NCBI GenBank assembly: GCA_002438065.1
Contig: DJSP01000087.1
Coordinates: forward strand, 1 to 23,186
Direction: 5' to 3'
Source of the DNA: Caryophanales bacterium UBA6331
Lineage (GTDB): Bacteria; Bacillota_I; Bacilli_A; RF39; UBA660
Length of the DNA: 23,186 bases
Under the pieces are notes generated by a model that saw only the letters and a list, made by a program, of their open reading frames with translations, was not told the origin of the DNA and made no database searches. Each line of letters starts with the position of its first letter. Position 1 is the first letter of the stretch. The position numbers and the translations under genes are program-made. Positions 16,053 to 22,005 of this stretch are shown in pieces.

Positions 16053-16917
16053 ATTTAAAATATTGTCTTATTAGCGATAAATTTTTATAATTATCTTCTT
16101 TTATATCATTTCTATTAAGGAACTCTCTGACACTTATTTTATTCTCAAAACAATCTTGAATTCCATCTATAATTTGAGCTTTCTTACTTGATAATTGTTC
16201 ATTAGTATAAATAAAGTAGAGCATAAAGGCTTTTAATGTAGATTCAGTATATTTTATAGCGTCATATTTATTAGCAACTAATAGTTCATCATGAGGAAAA
16301 CGAATATAATCAATATACTCTAGATTATTTAATATATTATTTAGTCTTAAATATTTTCTTAAATTAATTTTATTTAAATAACTAGAAAATATTAATTCCA
16401 TAAATATAGGAATCATTTCATCATCAGGACCATTTAAAAATGTTTGCTGAGTATGAGCAATTTCATGAGCATATGATTCTAGTATTAATTTAGTTAATGA
16501 TAAACTTAATTTTTTAACGTATCTTATATTTTCATTTTTATAAGGAACTATACCACCCTCGACACTGTCGACAACTTTATCATATTCTCCCTTATTATTA
16601 CGAATGTATTCATAAAAACTTACAGGCACATCAAAAGGGGAAATCATTCCTATTTTTTCTATTTTTTTATTTCTAAAATATTTAGATATAGGCAATCTTT
16701 GTGGATAATAAACTACATCATTAACCTTAAAATATTCATTATAAAATTCTTTTACTTTAATTAAATCTTGTTTATTAAAGTTGGTATCTATTTTAAATAA
16801 GTTACGAACATTTTTAATTAATGCATAATCATCTCTTGATTTTATATATTCACAACAATCCTTAATAAAAGTACTTCGTAAATAAAATAATTCTAATTTT
16901 TCAAATTCACTATTCAT
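16051..16917 (-). CDS. unknown protein with HEIAH zinc-metalloprotease-like motif
   Basis: I do not recognise the family. The 288-residue protein has no signal peptide or membrane segment, so it is probably cytoplasmic. Residues 146-155 (LESYAHEIAH) contain HExxH (His151, Glu152, His155), and a helix beginning at 168 (MIPIFMELIF) offers Glu174 as third ligand, with Glu167 as alternative. This is the gluzincin arrangement. The SYAHEIAHTQQTFLNGPDDE stretch is the most distinctive part. AAAAAAGGA lies upstream of the ATG. It is immediately upstream of, and co-oriented with, the germination operon but separated from it by a terminator. A role in sporulation is only a guess from position. Confidence 0.7.
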   Translation of the reverse strand: MNSEFEKLELFYLRSTFIKDCCEYIKSRDDYALIKNVRNLFKIDTNFNKQDLIKVKEFYNEYFKVNDVVYYPQRLPISKYFRNKKIEKIGMISPFDVPVSFYEYIRNNKGEYDKVVDSVEGGIVPYKNENIRYVKKLSLSLTKLILESYAHEIAHTQQTFLNGPDDEMIPIFMELIFSSYLNKINLRKYLRLNNILNNLEYIDYIRFPHDELLVANKYDAIKYTESTLKAFMLYFIYTNEQLSSKKAQIIDGIQDCFENKISVREFLNRNDIKEDNYKNLSLIRQYFK

Positions 16918-16969
16918 ATTATTTTTCCTTTTTTCATATATATTATGTTAAATAATTAAAAAAATCAAT

Positions 16970-16991
16970 AAAAAAAGAACAATAAAGTTCT
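16970..16991 (-). terminator. terminator downstream of tRNA-Arg
   Basis: On the minus strand AGAAC, loop TTTATT, GTTCT, then seven T residues. The stem is short (5 bp), but the T-tract and the position just after the tRNA support it. Confidence 0.55.
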
Positions 16992-17003
16992 AAATATTAT
17001 AAA

Positions 17004-17080
17004 TGGTGCGCCCAAAGGGAGTCGAACCCCTAACCTTTAGATCCGTAGTCTAACGCTCTATCCAATTGAGCTATGAGCGC
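17004..17080 (-). tRNA. tRNA-Arg (anticodon ACG)
   Basis: It folds as a complete cloverleaf: acceptor GCGCTCA with TGGGCGC, D arm GCTC/GAGC, anticodon loop CTACGGA giving ACG (probably deaminated to ICG, reading CGU/CGC/CGA), T-loop TTCGACT, discriminator A, encoded CCA. It stands alone, with its own extended -10 upstream (TGATATATT on the minus strand, TATATT at 17106-17101) and terminator. Confidence 0.97.
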
Positions 17081-17187
17081 AAATAAATAATTGCAAAAAT
17101 AATATATCATAAAAATTTTAAAAAATAAAGTATTTTTGATTGCATAATTATTGATATGTGATATGCTTATTATAGGGTGGATAAAGA

Positions 17188-17595
17188 ATGAAGATAGAAG
17201 CAATAAATATATTATTTGAAAATGGAGATGTTATTTCTCTTAACCAGGAAGAATGTGAAAACTTCTATATTTCTAATGTAAAAAGTAATGGAGAAGAAAT
17301 TCCTTATGAGCCTACTGTAATTAGAAATAAATTATACGCTAACTTATGTTTAATTAAACTAAATAAGGATATATTAGATACATTTAAAAAGAAAAGATTA
17401 CAATATAAAAAAGATATTGTGGAAATTCAAGTTGTATTTGGAAATAAATGTGCTAGATTTGATATTGCTTCTAACGCTAATCCTTTTGATGTGACTTATA
17501 ATAATGATTTAGAATATATTTATGAAGATGATAAATCATTTGGTCTTTTAATGAGCGAATATAATATAAAATATAAAGATAATCTATTTGCATAG
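17188..17595 (+). CDS. small hypothetical protein
   Basis: I do not recognise a family. The 135-residue protein is soluble and mixed alpha/beta with no signal or membrane segment. It begins with MKIEAINILFENGDVISL, which looks like paired beta strands. GGGTGG lies about 10 bases upstream of the ATG. It is divergent from tRNA-Arg and lies in a small island between tRNA loci, monocistronic, closed by a hairpin at 17640-17670. Confidence 0.7.
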   Translation: MKIEAINILFENGDVISLNQEECENFYISNVKSNGEEIPYEPTVIRNKLYANLCLIKLNKDILDTFKKKRLQYKKDIVEIQVVFGNKCARFDIASNANPFDVTYNNDLEYIYEDDKSFGLLMSEYNIKYKDNLFA

Positions 17596-17639
17596 GAACA
17601 AATGTTTGTTCTTAACAAAGAAGAAAGTTTTAGAGGTAT

Positions 17640-17670
17640 AATTTCACTATGAGGATATGGTGAAATTTTT
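17640..17670 (+). terminator. terminator after the 135-residue protein gene
   Basis: The 17640-17651 arm pairs with 17656-17667 over 12 bp (outer AATTTCAC with GTGAAATT, inner four with two G-T pairs) around the tetraloop AGGA. TTT and a GT-rich stretch follow. It is 45 bases after the stop codon; the tail is short for a terminator. Confidence 0.55.
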
Positions 17671-17689
17671 GTGTGCCGTGCATAGCATA

Positions 17690-17719
17690 CTAAAAAAACC
17701 TTCTCAAACAGAGAAGGTT
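17690..17719 (-). terminator. terminator of the minus-strand tRNA cluster
   Basis: AACCTTCTC (17697-17705) and GAGAAGGTT (17711-17719) form a perfect 9-bp stem with a 5-base loop. On the minus strand it is followed by a run of T residues. It lies 11 bases beyond the 3' end of tRNA-Lys. Confidence 0.9.
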
Positions 17720-17730
17720 AATATCTCAAA

Positions 17731-17806
17731 TGGTGTCCTGTTGGAGATTCGAACTCCAGACCCTTTGATTAAAAGTCAAATGCTCTACCTACTGAGCTAA
17801 CAGGAC
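17731..17806 (-). tRNA. tRNA-Lys (anticodon TTT)
   Basis: Full cloverleaf: acceptor GTCCTGT/ACAGGAC, D arm GCTC/GAGC, anticodon loop CTTTTAA, T arm TGGAG/CTCCA, discriminator A, encoded CCA. Last gene of the Leu-Val-Thr-Tyr-Gln-Lys cluster. Confidence 0.97.
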
Positions 17807-17815
17807 ATTATAAAT

Positions 17816-17891
17816 TGGCTGCCTCGGGGGGACTCGAACCACCGAAATGTCAGAGTCAAAGTCTGATGCCTTACCACTTGGCTACGAGGCA
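17816..17891 (-). tRNA. tRNA-Gln (anticodon TTG)
   Basis: Acceptor TGCCTCG/CGAGGCA starting with T as usual for tRNA-Gln, anticodon loop CTTTGAC, discriminator G, encoded CCA. The T stem GGTGG/CCCCC has a U51-C63 mismatch in its middle (bases 17841 and 17829). Confidence 0.95.
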
Positions 17892-17903
17892 ATTATTTAG
17901 AAG

Positions 17904-17987
17904 TGGTGGGAGGACATAGATTTGAACTATGGAACCCGAAGGAACAGATTTACAGTCTGCCGCGTTTGACCACTTCGCTATCCTCCC
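17904..17987 (-). tRNA. tRNA-Tyr (anticodon GTA)
   Basis: Class II tRNA with long variable arm (TTCCTTCGGGTTC region), acceptor GGGAGGA/TCCTCCC, anticodon loop CTGTAAA, T arm CATAG/CTATG, discriminator A, encoded CCA. Confidence 0.97.
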
Positions 17988-17997
17988 ATTATATAAA

Positions 17998-18073
17998 TGG
18001 TGCCGACAGAGGGAATCGAACCCCCAACCTACTGATTACAAGTCAGTTGCGCTACCAATTACGCTATGTCGGC
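17998..18073 (-). tRNA. tRNA-Thr (anticodon TGT)
   Basis: Acceptor GCCGACA/TGTCGGC, anticodon loop CTTGTAA with stem ACTGA/TCAGT, T-loop TTCGATT, discriminator A, encoded CCA. Confidence 0.97.
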
Positions 18074-18081
18074 AAATTAAA

Positions 18082-18158
18082 TGGTGGGCGATATAGGACT
18101 CGAACCTATGACCCCCTGCTTGTAAGGCAGGTGCTCTAACCAACTGAGCTAATCGCCC
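18082..18158 (-). tRNA. tRNA-Val (anticodon TAC)
   Basis: Acceptor GGGCGAT/ATCGCCC, anticodon loop CTTACAA with stem CTGC/GCAG, T arm ATAGG/CCTAT, discriminator A, encoded CCA. Confidence 0.97.
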
Positions 18159-18173
18159 GACTAATTATATAAA

Positions 18174-18262
18174 TGGTGCCCGAGGCCGGACTTGAACCGG
18201 CACGAGTTATTATGCTCGCAGGATTTTAAGTCCTGTGCGTCTACCTATTCCGCCACTCGGGC
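18174..18262 (-). tRNA. tRNA-Leu (anticodon TAA)
   Basis: Class II tRNA: acceptor GCCCGAG/CTCGGGC, anticodon loop CTTAAAA, long variable arm (CGAGCATAATAACTCG), T arm GCCGG/CCGGC, discriminator A, encoded CCA. First gene of the minus-strand cluster. Confidence 0.97.
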
Positions 18263-18272
18263 GGGCACATTT

Positions 18273-18290
18273 GTCTTAATAACTTAAGAC
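18273..18290 (-). other. 5'-leader hairpin of the minus-strand tRNA cluster
   Basis: GTCTTAA, loop TAAC, TTAAGAC: a perfect 7-bp stem beginning about at the predicted transcription start (near 18290) and ending about 10 bases before tRNA-Leu. No T-tract follows, so it is not a terminator. Confidence 0.5.
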
Positions 18291-18296
18291 TTCTTG

Positions 18297-18325
18297 AATA
18301 TACCAAATAATTTTAAATAGTGCAA
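18297..18325 (-). promoter_or_regulatory. promoter of the Leu-Val-Thr-Tyr-Gln-Lys tRNA cluster
   Basis: On the minus strand TTGCAC (18325-18320), 17 bases, TATATT (18302-18297). Good spacing and the right position for the tRNA cluster. The 240-bp region between the two tRNA clusters holds this promoter and the divergent one but no gene. Confidence 0.75.
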
Positions 18326-18448
18326 TACTTTTTTAAAAAATATGTTAAAAAAATTATTTTTTTGATGATTTTAAGTTAATTTTTGATAAAAATAGCATAT
18401 AAATAGTACGAAACATGCAAAAAAAAGTAAAAAAAGTGTTTCTAATTG

Positions 18449-18478
18449 TTGACTTAATTTTTTTTGGTGTGATATAAT
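18449..18478 (+). promoter_or_regulatory. promoter of the Ser-fMet-Asp-Phe-Pro tRNA cluster
   Basis: TTGACT (18449-18454), 18 bases, TATAAT (18473-18478) with TGA directly upstream of the -10 (extended). Start site expected near 18485, about 20 bases before tRNA-Ser. Confidence 0.85.
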
Positions 18479-18485
18479 CAATTTG

Positions 18486-18502
18486 TTCCTTGAGAGAAGG
18501 AA
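18486..18502 (+). other. 5'-leader hairpin of the plus-strand tRNA cluster
   Basis: TTCCTT, loop GAGAG, AAGGAA: a perfect 6-bp stem right at the predicted 5' end of the transcript and 2 bases before tRNA-Ser. It mirrors the leader hairpin of the divergent tRNA cluster. Confidence 0.5.
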
Positions 18503-18504
18503 AC

Positions 18505-18595
18505 GGAGAAATACCCAAGTCTGGTTGAAGGGACTGGTCTTGAAAACCAGGAGGTCGGAAACGGCGCAGGGGTTCGAATCCCTTTTTCTCCGCCA
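18505..18595 (+). tRNA. tRNA-Ser (anticodon TGA)
   Basis: Class II tRNA: acceptor GGAGAAA/TTTCTCC, anticodon loop CTTGAAA with stem CTGGT/ACCAG, long variable arm GGTCGGAAACGGC, discriminator G as required for serine, encoded CCA. Confidence 0.97.
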
Positions 18596-18604
18596 TAATG
18601 TTAT

Positions 18605-18681
18605 CGCGGGATAGAGCAGCACGGTAGCTCGCCAGGCTCATAACCTGGAGGTCGTTGGTTCAAATCCGGCTCCCGCAACCA
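18605..18681 (+). tRNA. initiator tRNA-fMet (anticodon CAT)
   Basis: The initiator identity is shown by the C1-A72 mismatch (CGCGGGA against TCCCGCA) and the overall match to Bacillota initiator tRNAs (GAGCAGCACGGTAGCTC D arm, CTCATAA anticodon loop, encoded CCA). The anticodon stem is CCAGG/CCTGG, so the pairs next to the loop are A29-U41, G30-C40, G31-C39 instead of three G-C pairs. The T stem GTTGG/CCGGC contains two G-U pairs. Confidence 0.95.
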
Positions 18682-18682
18682 T

Positions 18683-18759
18683 GGTTCGTTAGTCTAGAGG
18701 CCTATGACGTCTGCCTGTCACGCAGAAGATCACGGGTTCAAATCCCGTACGAACCGCCA
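18683..18759 (+). tRNA. tRNA-Asp (anticodon GTC)
   Basis: Acceptor GGTTCGT/ACGAACC, anticodon loop CTGTCAC with stem TCTGC/GCAGA, T arm ACGGG/CCCGT, discriminator G, encoded CCA. It begins 1 base after the CCA of the initiator tRNA. Confidence 0.97.
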
Positions 18760-18763
18760 TAAT

Positions 18764-18839
<76 letters not shown>

Positions 18840-18851
18840 TAAAATATTAAT

Positions 18852-18872
18852 AAAAAGCCGAAAGGCTTTTTT
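18852..18872 (+). terminator. terminator-like hairpin between tRNA-Phe and tRNA-Pro
   Basis: AAAAAGCC, GAAA tetraloop, GGCTTTTTT: a perfect 8-bp stem followed by T residues, ending 2 bases before tRNA-Pro. It is a good rho-independent terminator by appearance, yet tRNA-Pro follows with no room for a promoter in the 35-base gap. Confidence 0.75.
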
Positions 18873-18874
18873 AT

Positions 18875-18951
18875 CGAGAAGTAGCTCAGTTTGGTAGAGC
18901 ACTACGCTTGGGACGTAGGGGTCGCAGGTTCGAATCCTGTCTTCTCGACCA
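18875..18951 (+). tRNA. tRNA-Pro (anticodon TGG)
   Basis: Acceptor CGAGAAG/CTTCTCG, anticodon loop CTTGGGA with stem CTACG/CGTAG, T arm GCAGG/CCTGT, discriminator A, encoded CCA. Its expression probably depends on read-through of the upstream hairpin. Confidence 0.97.
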
Positions 18952-18962
18952 TTTAGATTTTT

Positions 18963-18990
18963 AAGCCTTGAGTTTCAAGGCTTTTATAAT
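18963..18990 (+). terminator. terminator of the plus-strand tRNA cluster
   Basis: AAGCCTTG (18963-18970), loop AGTTT, CAAGGCTT (18976-18983) followed by TTATAATTT. Perfect 8-bp stem. Confidence 0.8.
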
Positions 18991-19021
18991 TTAGATTAAA
19001 ATTATAGTAAAGCGAGAAAAA

Positions 19022-19609
19022 ATGAAAAACAAGAAAAAGAAAAAATTAACATTAGATGAATATATTGATATCGGTAAAAGTGATATAATTGTTTATGTTA
19101 GTGTAACTTTTATTCTACTTACTATATTTTTATATGTTGGTATCAAATATAATGTTTACTATTATTTATTTTTTGTTGGATTAATTATAATCGGAAGAAC
19201 TTATGAGAGAGTAGAAACGTTTGTAACTTTAAAGGAAATCAAAAAATATCTAACAATTAATAATATTTTAGATAAAATAGGTAATATTGATTATTGGAAT
19301 GAAAAATATTATTTTTTAACTGACAATTATATGATAATTAAACAAGGCAAAGAGATTTATTCTTTTGAGTATTCTGAAATAGAAAAAATATATAAAGAAA
19401 GCAATTTAGTACTAAATAAACATAGTAAGTCCCAAGAATACTTGCACATCGTAGTTGGTAATAATAATTTTATAATATTAATTTATTCAACTGTATTAGT
19501 TGGTGAAGATTTTAAGGATATCAGTAATTATTTAATTAAAAAGAATCCAAATATTTTAATTGGTGAAACTGTTAAAAATAGAAAAATCAATATTTTTAGA
19601 ACAAAATAA
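19022..19609 (+). CDS. small membrane protein with YcxB/bPH-like cytoplasmic domain
   Basis: The 195-residue protein has a very basic N-terminus (KNKKKKK), two hydrophobic segments (about 22-40 and 44-59) joined by a short turn, then a soluble domain. The soluble part (YYFLTDNYMIIKQGKEIYSFEYSEIEKIYKE, residues 96-126) resembles the beta-strand pattern of YcxB-like or bacterial PH domains; this is a pattern-level impression. There is no strong Shine-Dalgarno before the ATG (GCGAGAAAAA). It is monocistronic between the tRNA cluster and its own terminator. The function is unknown. Confidence 0.65.
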   Translation: MKNKKKKKLTLDEYIDIGKSDIIVYVSVTFILLTIFLYVGIKYNVYYYLFFVGLIIIGRTYERVETFVTLKEIKKYLTINNILDKIGNIDYWNEKYYFLTDNYMIIKQGKEIYSFEYSEIEKIYKESNLVLNKHSKSQEYLHIVVGNNNFIILIYSTVLVGEDFKDISNYLIKKNPNILIGETVKNRKINIFRTK

Positions 19610-19621
19610 CTCTTGATTTAT

Positions 19622-19641
19622 GCCCATTTTATGGGTTTTTT
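19622..19641 (+). terminator. terminator after the small membrane protein gene
   Basis: GCCCAT, loop TTT, ATGGGT (outermost pair G-T) followed by TTTTT. Confidence 0.65.
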
Positions 19642-19760
19642 AATAGGAAAAACATAATCCATATCAAATATGTGCTTTTATAATATACAAAATTTATAAT
19701 AATTCATTAAATATTATAGATGTAGTTTCTTAGTTTAATTTATTAAGAAAGAGGTATATT

Positions 19761-20453
19761 ATGATTAAATTAAAATATCCCTTAAAATTCATAGGGATAA
19801 CTCAAGACTATAGTTCTAATCATCGTGCCAATGATTTAGGATGGAATAATAAATATGGTGGTAGAACAGCTGATATTTATGCATGTGGTAATGGAAAAGT
19901 TGTAGAAGTAGTAGATGGAAAAAATAACTCGATGAATAATGGTGATAGTGGAAATTTTGTAACTATTGAATATGCTGATGGTTATAAAACAAGAACTTGT
20001 CATATGCTTAAAAATAGCATTAAAGTTAAAGTAGGAGATAAAGTTAATACTAGTACTGTAATTGGAAGGATGGGTAATAGTGGTTACTGTGGAAAAAATA
20101 GAGCTTATCACTTACATTTCATTGTTTGGAAAAATAATGTTAGAGTTAATCCGAGAGAACATGTATATATTTATAAAGATAATGTAGTTGCTAAATCTAA
20201 TCAATATAAATTACTTTATTATAATGAAGAAGAACCAATAAGAAAAAATTATGTAATTATTACAGCAAAAAATGGAGTATGGTGTAGAAAAGGTGTTGGT
20301 TTTAAATATCCTAAATATAAAGCAATACCATATGGAACTAAATGTGAATTAATAGGAAAAAATATTGGTTATGCTAGTGGTTATAAGTGGGATAAAATTA
20401 TTTATAATGGTGAAGAAGTTTATTTACCTAATAATTGGAATCGATACATATAA
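19761..20453 (+). CDS. M23-family peptidase with C-terminal SH3-like domain, no signal peptide
   Basis: A probable zinc endopeptidase that cuts peptidoglycan cross-bridges or stem peptides. The 230-residue protein has a LytM/M23 domain at about 1-135: His21 and Asp25 in NHRANDLGW (HxxxD), His81 in RTCHML, and His117-x-His119 in YHLHFIVW, so all metal and catalytic positions are present. Residues 165-230 look like a bacterial SH3 domain (VWCRKGVGFKYPKYKAIPYGTKCELIG ... YNGEEVYLP). The N-terminus starts directly with the catalytic fold (MIKLKYPLKFIGITQDY), with no signal peptide or anchor. AAGAAAGAGG lies upstream of the ATG. This architecture is typical of phage endolysins, but no holin or other phage gene is adjacent. 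Confidence 0.85.
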   Translation: MIKLKYPLKFIGITQDYSSNHRANDLGWNNKYGGRTADIYACGNGKVVEVVDGKNNSMNNGDSGNFVTIEYADGYKTRTCHMLKNSIKVKVGDKVNTSTVIGRMGNSGYCGKNRAYHLHFIVWKNNVRVNPREHVYIYKDNVVAKSNQYKLLYYNEEEPIRKNYVIITAKNGVWCRKGVGFKYPKYKAIPYGTKCELIGKNIGYASGYKWDKIIYNGEEVYLPNNWNRYI

Positions 20454-20456
20454 TTA

Positions 20457-20484
20457 GTAAGGAAATATTTCCTTGCTTTTTTTT
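20457..20484 (+). terminator. terminator after the M23 peptidase gene
   Basis: GTAAGGAA (20457-20464), loop ATAT, TTCCTTGC (20469-20476, one G-T pair) and a run of eight T residues. It starts 4 bases after the stop codon. Confidence 0.88.
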
Positions 20485-20496
20485 GAATACAAATAA

Positions 20497-20525
20497 TTGA
20501 TTTTTGTTAAAAAATTTTATTTAAT
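20497..20525 (+). promoter_or_regulatory. possible promoter of the glycosyltransferase operon
   Basis: TTGATT (20497-20502), 17 bases, TTTAAT (20520-20525), lying between the preceding terminator and the ATG at 20544. Only moderate matches in AT-rich DNA. Confidence 0.4.
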
Positions 20526-20543
20526 AATTATAGAGGGATAAAT

Positions 20544-21722
20544 ATGAACAAGAAAAGATTAAAGATAGGTTTGTTTTTAGATTCTTTTTTTCCAGCTATA
20601 GATGGAGTTGTTAACGTAGTTGATAATTTAGCTAAAGAGTTATCTAAATATAATGATGTTGTTGTAGTAGTTCCATATACGGAAAGTATTAATGAAGATA
20701 AAGATAGACCATATAAAGTAATTAGAATTAAGAGTTTACCTGTCCCTTTTACTGATTATCGTGTTTCTTTGATGCAAACTAGAATAAATGAATCGTATAA
20801 AATATTATTAGAAGAAAAATTTGATATAATTCATATTCATTCGCCACTTACAATAGGTTCATTAGGTTTAAAAATAGCTAAAAAATTAAATATTCCATGT
20901 ATAGCAACAATGCATACAAGATTTGATTTTGAAATTAGGAAAAGAGTTAATAATCAATTTGTAATAGATAATATTATTTCAAGGTTTATTAAAGTGTATA
21001 ATAGTTGTGATAAATGTATTGCAGTTAATAATGCGATGAAAAAGGTATTTAAAGATTATGGGTATTTATATGAACCAGTTATTATTTATAATGGAACTGA
21101 TTTAACAACTTGTAAAGATAAAGAAATAATTAATAAAATAAATGTTAAATATTCTTTAGAAAATATTTATCCAATTTTTTTATTTGTAGGTAGAATTATT
21201 GATATTAAAAATATATTTTTTATTTTAGATTCTTTAAAACTTCTTAAAGAAGAAGGATATATGTTTAAGATTATATATGTTGGTGATGGATTTGATTTAA
21301 AAGAATTACAAAAAAGAATTGTTGAATATGATATGCAAGATTATTGTATAACAACGGGAATGGTAACTGATAGAAATATTATTTCTGGTTTTTATAAGAG
21401 AGCAGATTTATTCTTGTTTCCATCCTTATTTGATGCGTCTAGTTTAGTTCAGATTGAAGCGGCTGTTAATGAAACTCCAGGAGTATTTATTGAAGGAAGT
21501 GTAACTAGTGATACGGTAATTAATAATGTTAGTGGTTTTACTTCTTCTTATAGTGTTAATGATTATAAAGAAAAAATTAAAGAAATAATTAGTGATAAAT
21601 CAAAACTTAAAATAGTAGGTAAAAATGCTAAGGAAATGCTAGGAAAAAACTGGAAAAATATTGCAAGAGAAACATATGAATTATATTTAAAAGAAATAGA
21701 AAAGAAGGAATTACAATTATGA
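20544..21722 (+). CDS. glycosyltransferase family 4, probably glycolipid/surface-glycan type
   Basis: A GT-B fold retaining glycosyltransferase, 392 residues. The N-terminal acceptor domain starts IGLFLDSFFPAIDGVVNVVDNLAKEL and includes DIIHIHSPLTIGSLGLKIAK and TMHTRFDFE. The C-terminal nucleotide-sugar domain has FVGRIIDIKN (215-224), VGDGFDLKEL and the EX7E-like region near Glu305 (LVQIEAAVNETPGVFIEGS). The N-terminal pattern is that of diacylglycerol glucosyltransferases and PimB-like mannosyltransferases of Bacillota, so a membrane glycolipid product is the best guess, without proof. AGAGGG lies upstream of the ATG. Its TGA stop overlaps the ATG of the zinc-ribbon gene (ATGA), so the two are coupled. 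Confidence 0.88.
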   Translation: MNKKRLKIGLFLDSFFPAIDGVVNVVDNLAKELSKYNDVVVVVPYTESINEDKDRPYKVIRIKSLPVPFTDYRVSLMQTRINESYKILLEEKFDIIHIHSPLTIGSLGLKIAKKLNIPCIATMHTRFDFEIRKRVNNQFVIDNIISRFIKVYNSCDKCIAVNNAMKKVFKDYGYLYEPVIIYNGTDLTTCKDKEIINKINVKYSLENIYPIFLFVGRIIDIKNIFFILDSLKLLKEEGYMFKIIYVGDGFDLKELQKRIVEYDMQDYCITTGMVTDRNIISGFYKRADLFLFPSLFDASSLVQIEAAVNETPGVFIEGSVTSDTVINNVSGFTSSYSVNDYKEKIKEIISDKSKLKIVGKNAKEMLGKNWKNIARETYELYLKEIEKKELQL

Positions 21723-21994
21723 TTAAAGATAACAAAACAATAAACGAAGAAAGTACTGCTAGTTGGTATCTAGGAAGAATAGGAAAAGAAGTATCTATAT
21801 TTATTTGTACTAATTGTTATGAACTAACTCCCATAGTAAATGATTCATTATATATGCCAAGTAAAAATGAATATAACTTATTTCCAATCTGTCCTCATTG
21901 CAATATGATTATGAAAGAAAATAATAAAGTAAAAATAGATGAAGATTTTAGTTTTAAAAGTATGAGTCTAAATAGAAAAAGCATTCATAGATAA
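21719..21994 (+). CDS. small zinc-ribbon protein of unknown function
   Basis: A 91-residue protein with two CxxC knuckles, Cys30/Cys33 (ICTNCYEL) and Cys58/Cys61 (ICPHCNMI), which should bind one zinc ion. The segment before the first knuckle (SWYLGRIGKEVSIF) is hydrophobic-aromatic. There is no other recognisable domain. It overlaps the glycosyltransferase gene by ATGA and precedes the DHH phosphoesterase gene by 11 bases, with AAGAAAG-type and GGAG signals around the junctions. The AT-rich composition is the same as its neighbours. It might be a rubredoxin-like or regulatory partner, but this cannot be decided. Confidence 0.7.
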   Translation: MIKDNKTINEESTASWYLGRIGKEVSIFICTNCYELTPIVNDSLYMPSKNEYNLFPICPHCNMIMKENNKVKIDEDFSFKSMSLNRKSIHR

Positions 21995-22005
21995 ATGGAG
22001 CAAAT

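Noticed and set aside
17903..18139. 78-codon open frame on the + strand, opposite the Tyr, Thr and Val tRNA genes
   Set aside because: It is the antisense of tRNA genes. The translated RTRTYDPLL / RGNRTPNL type of peptide is a well-known annotation artefact of tRNA clusters.
18354..18641. 83- to 95-codon open frames on the - strand across tRNA-Ser and the start of fMet
   Set aside because: Antisense of tRNA-Ser (KGFEPLRRFRPPGF type peptide) and of the tRNA promoter region; no ribosome binding site.
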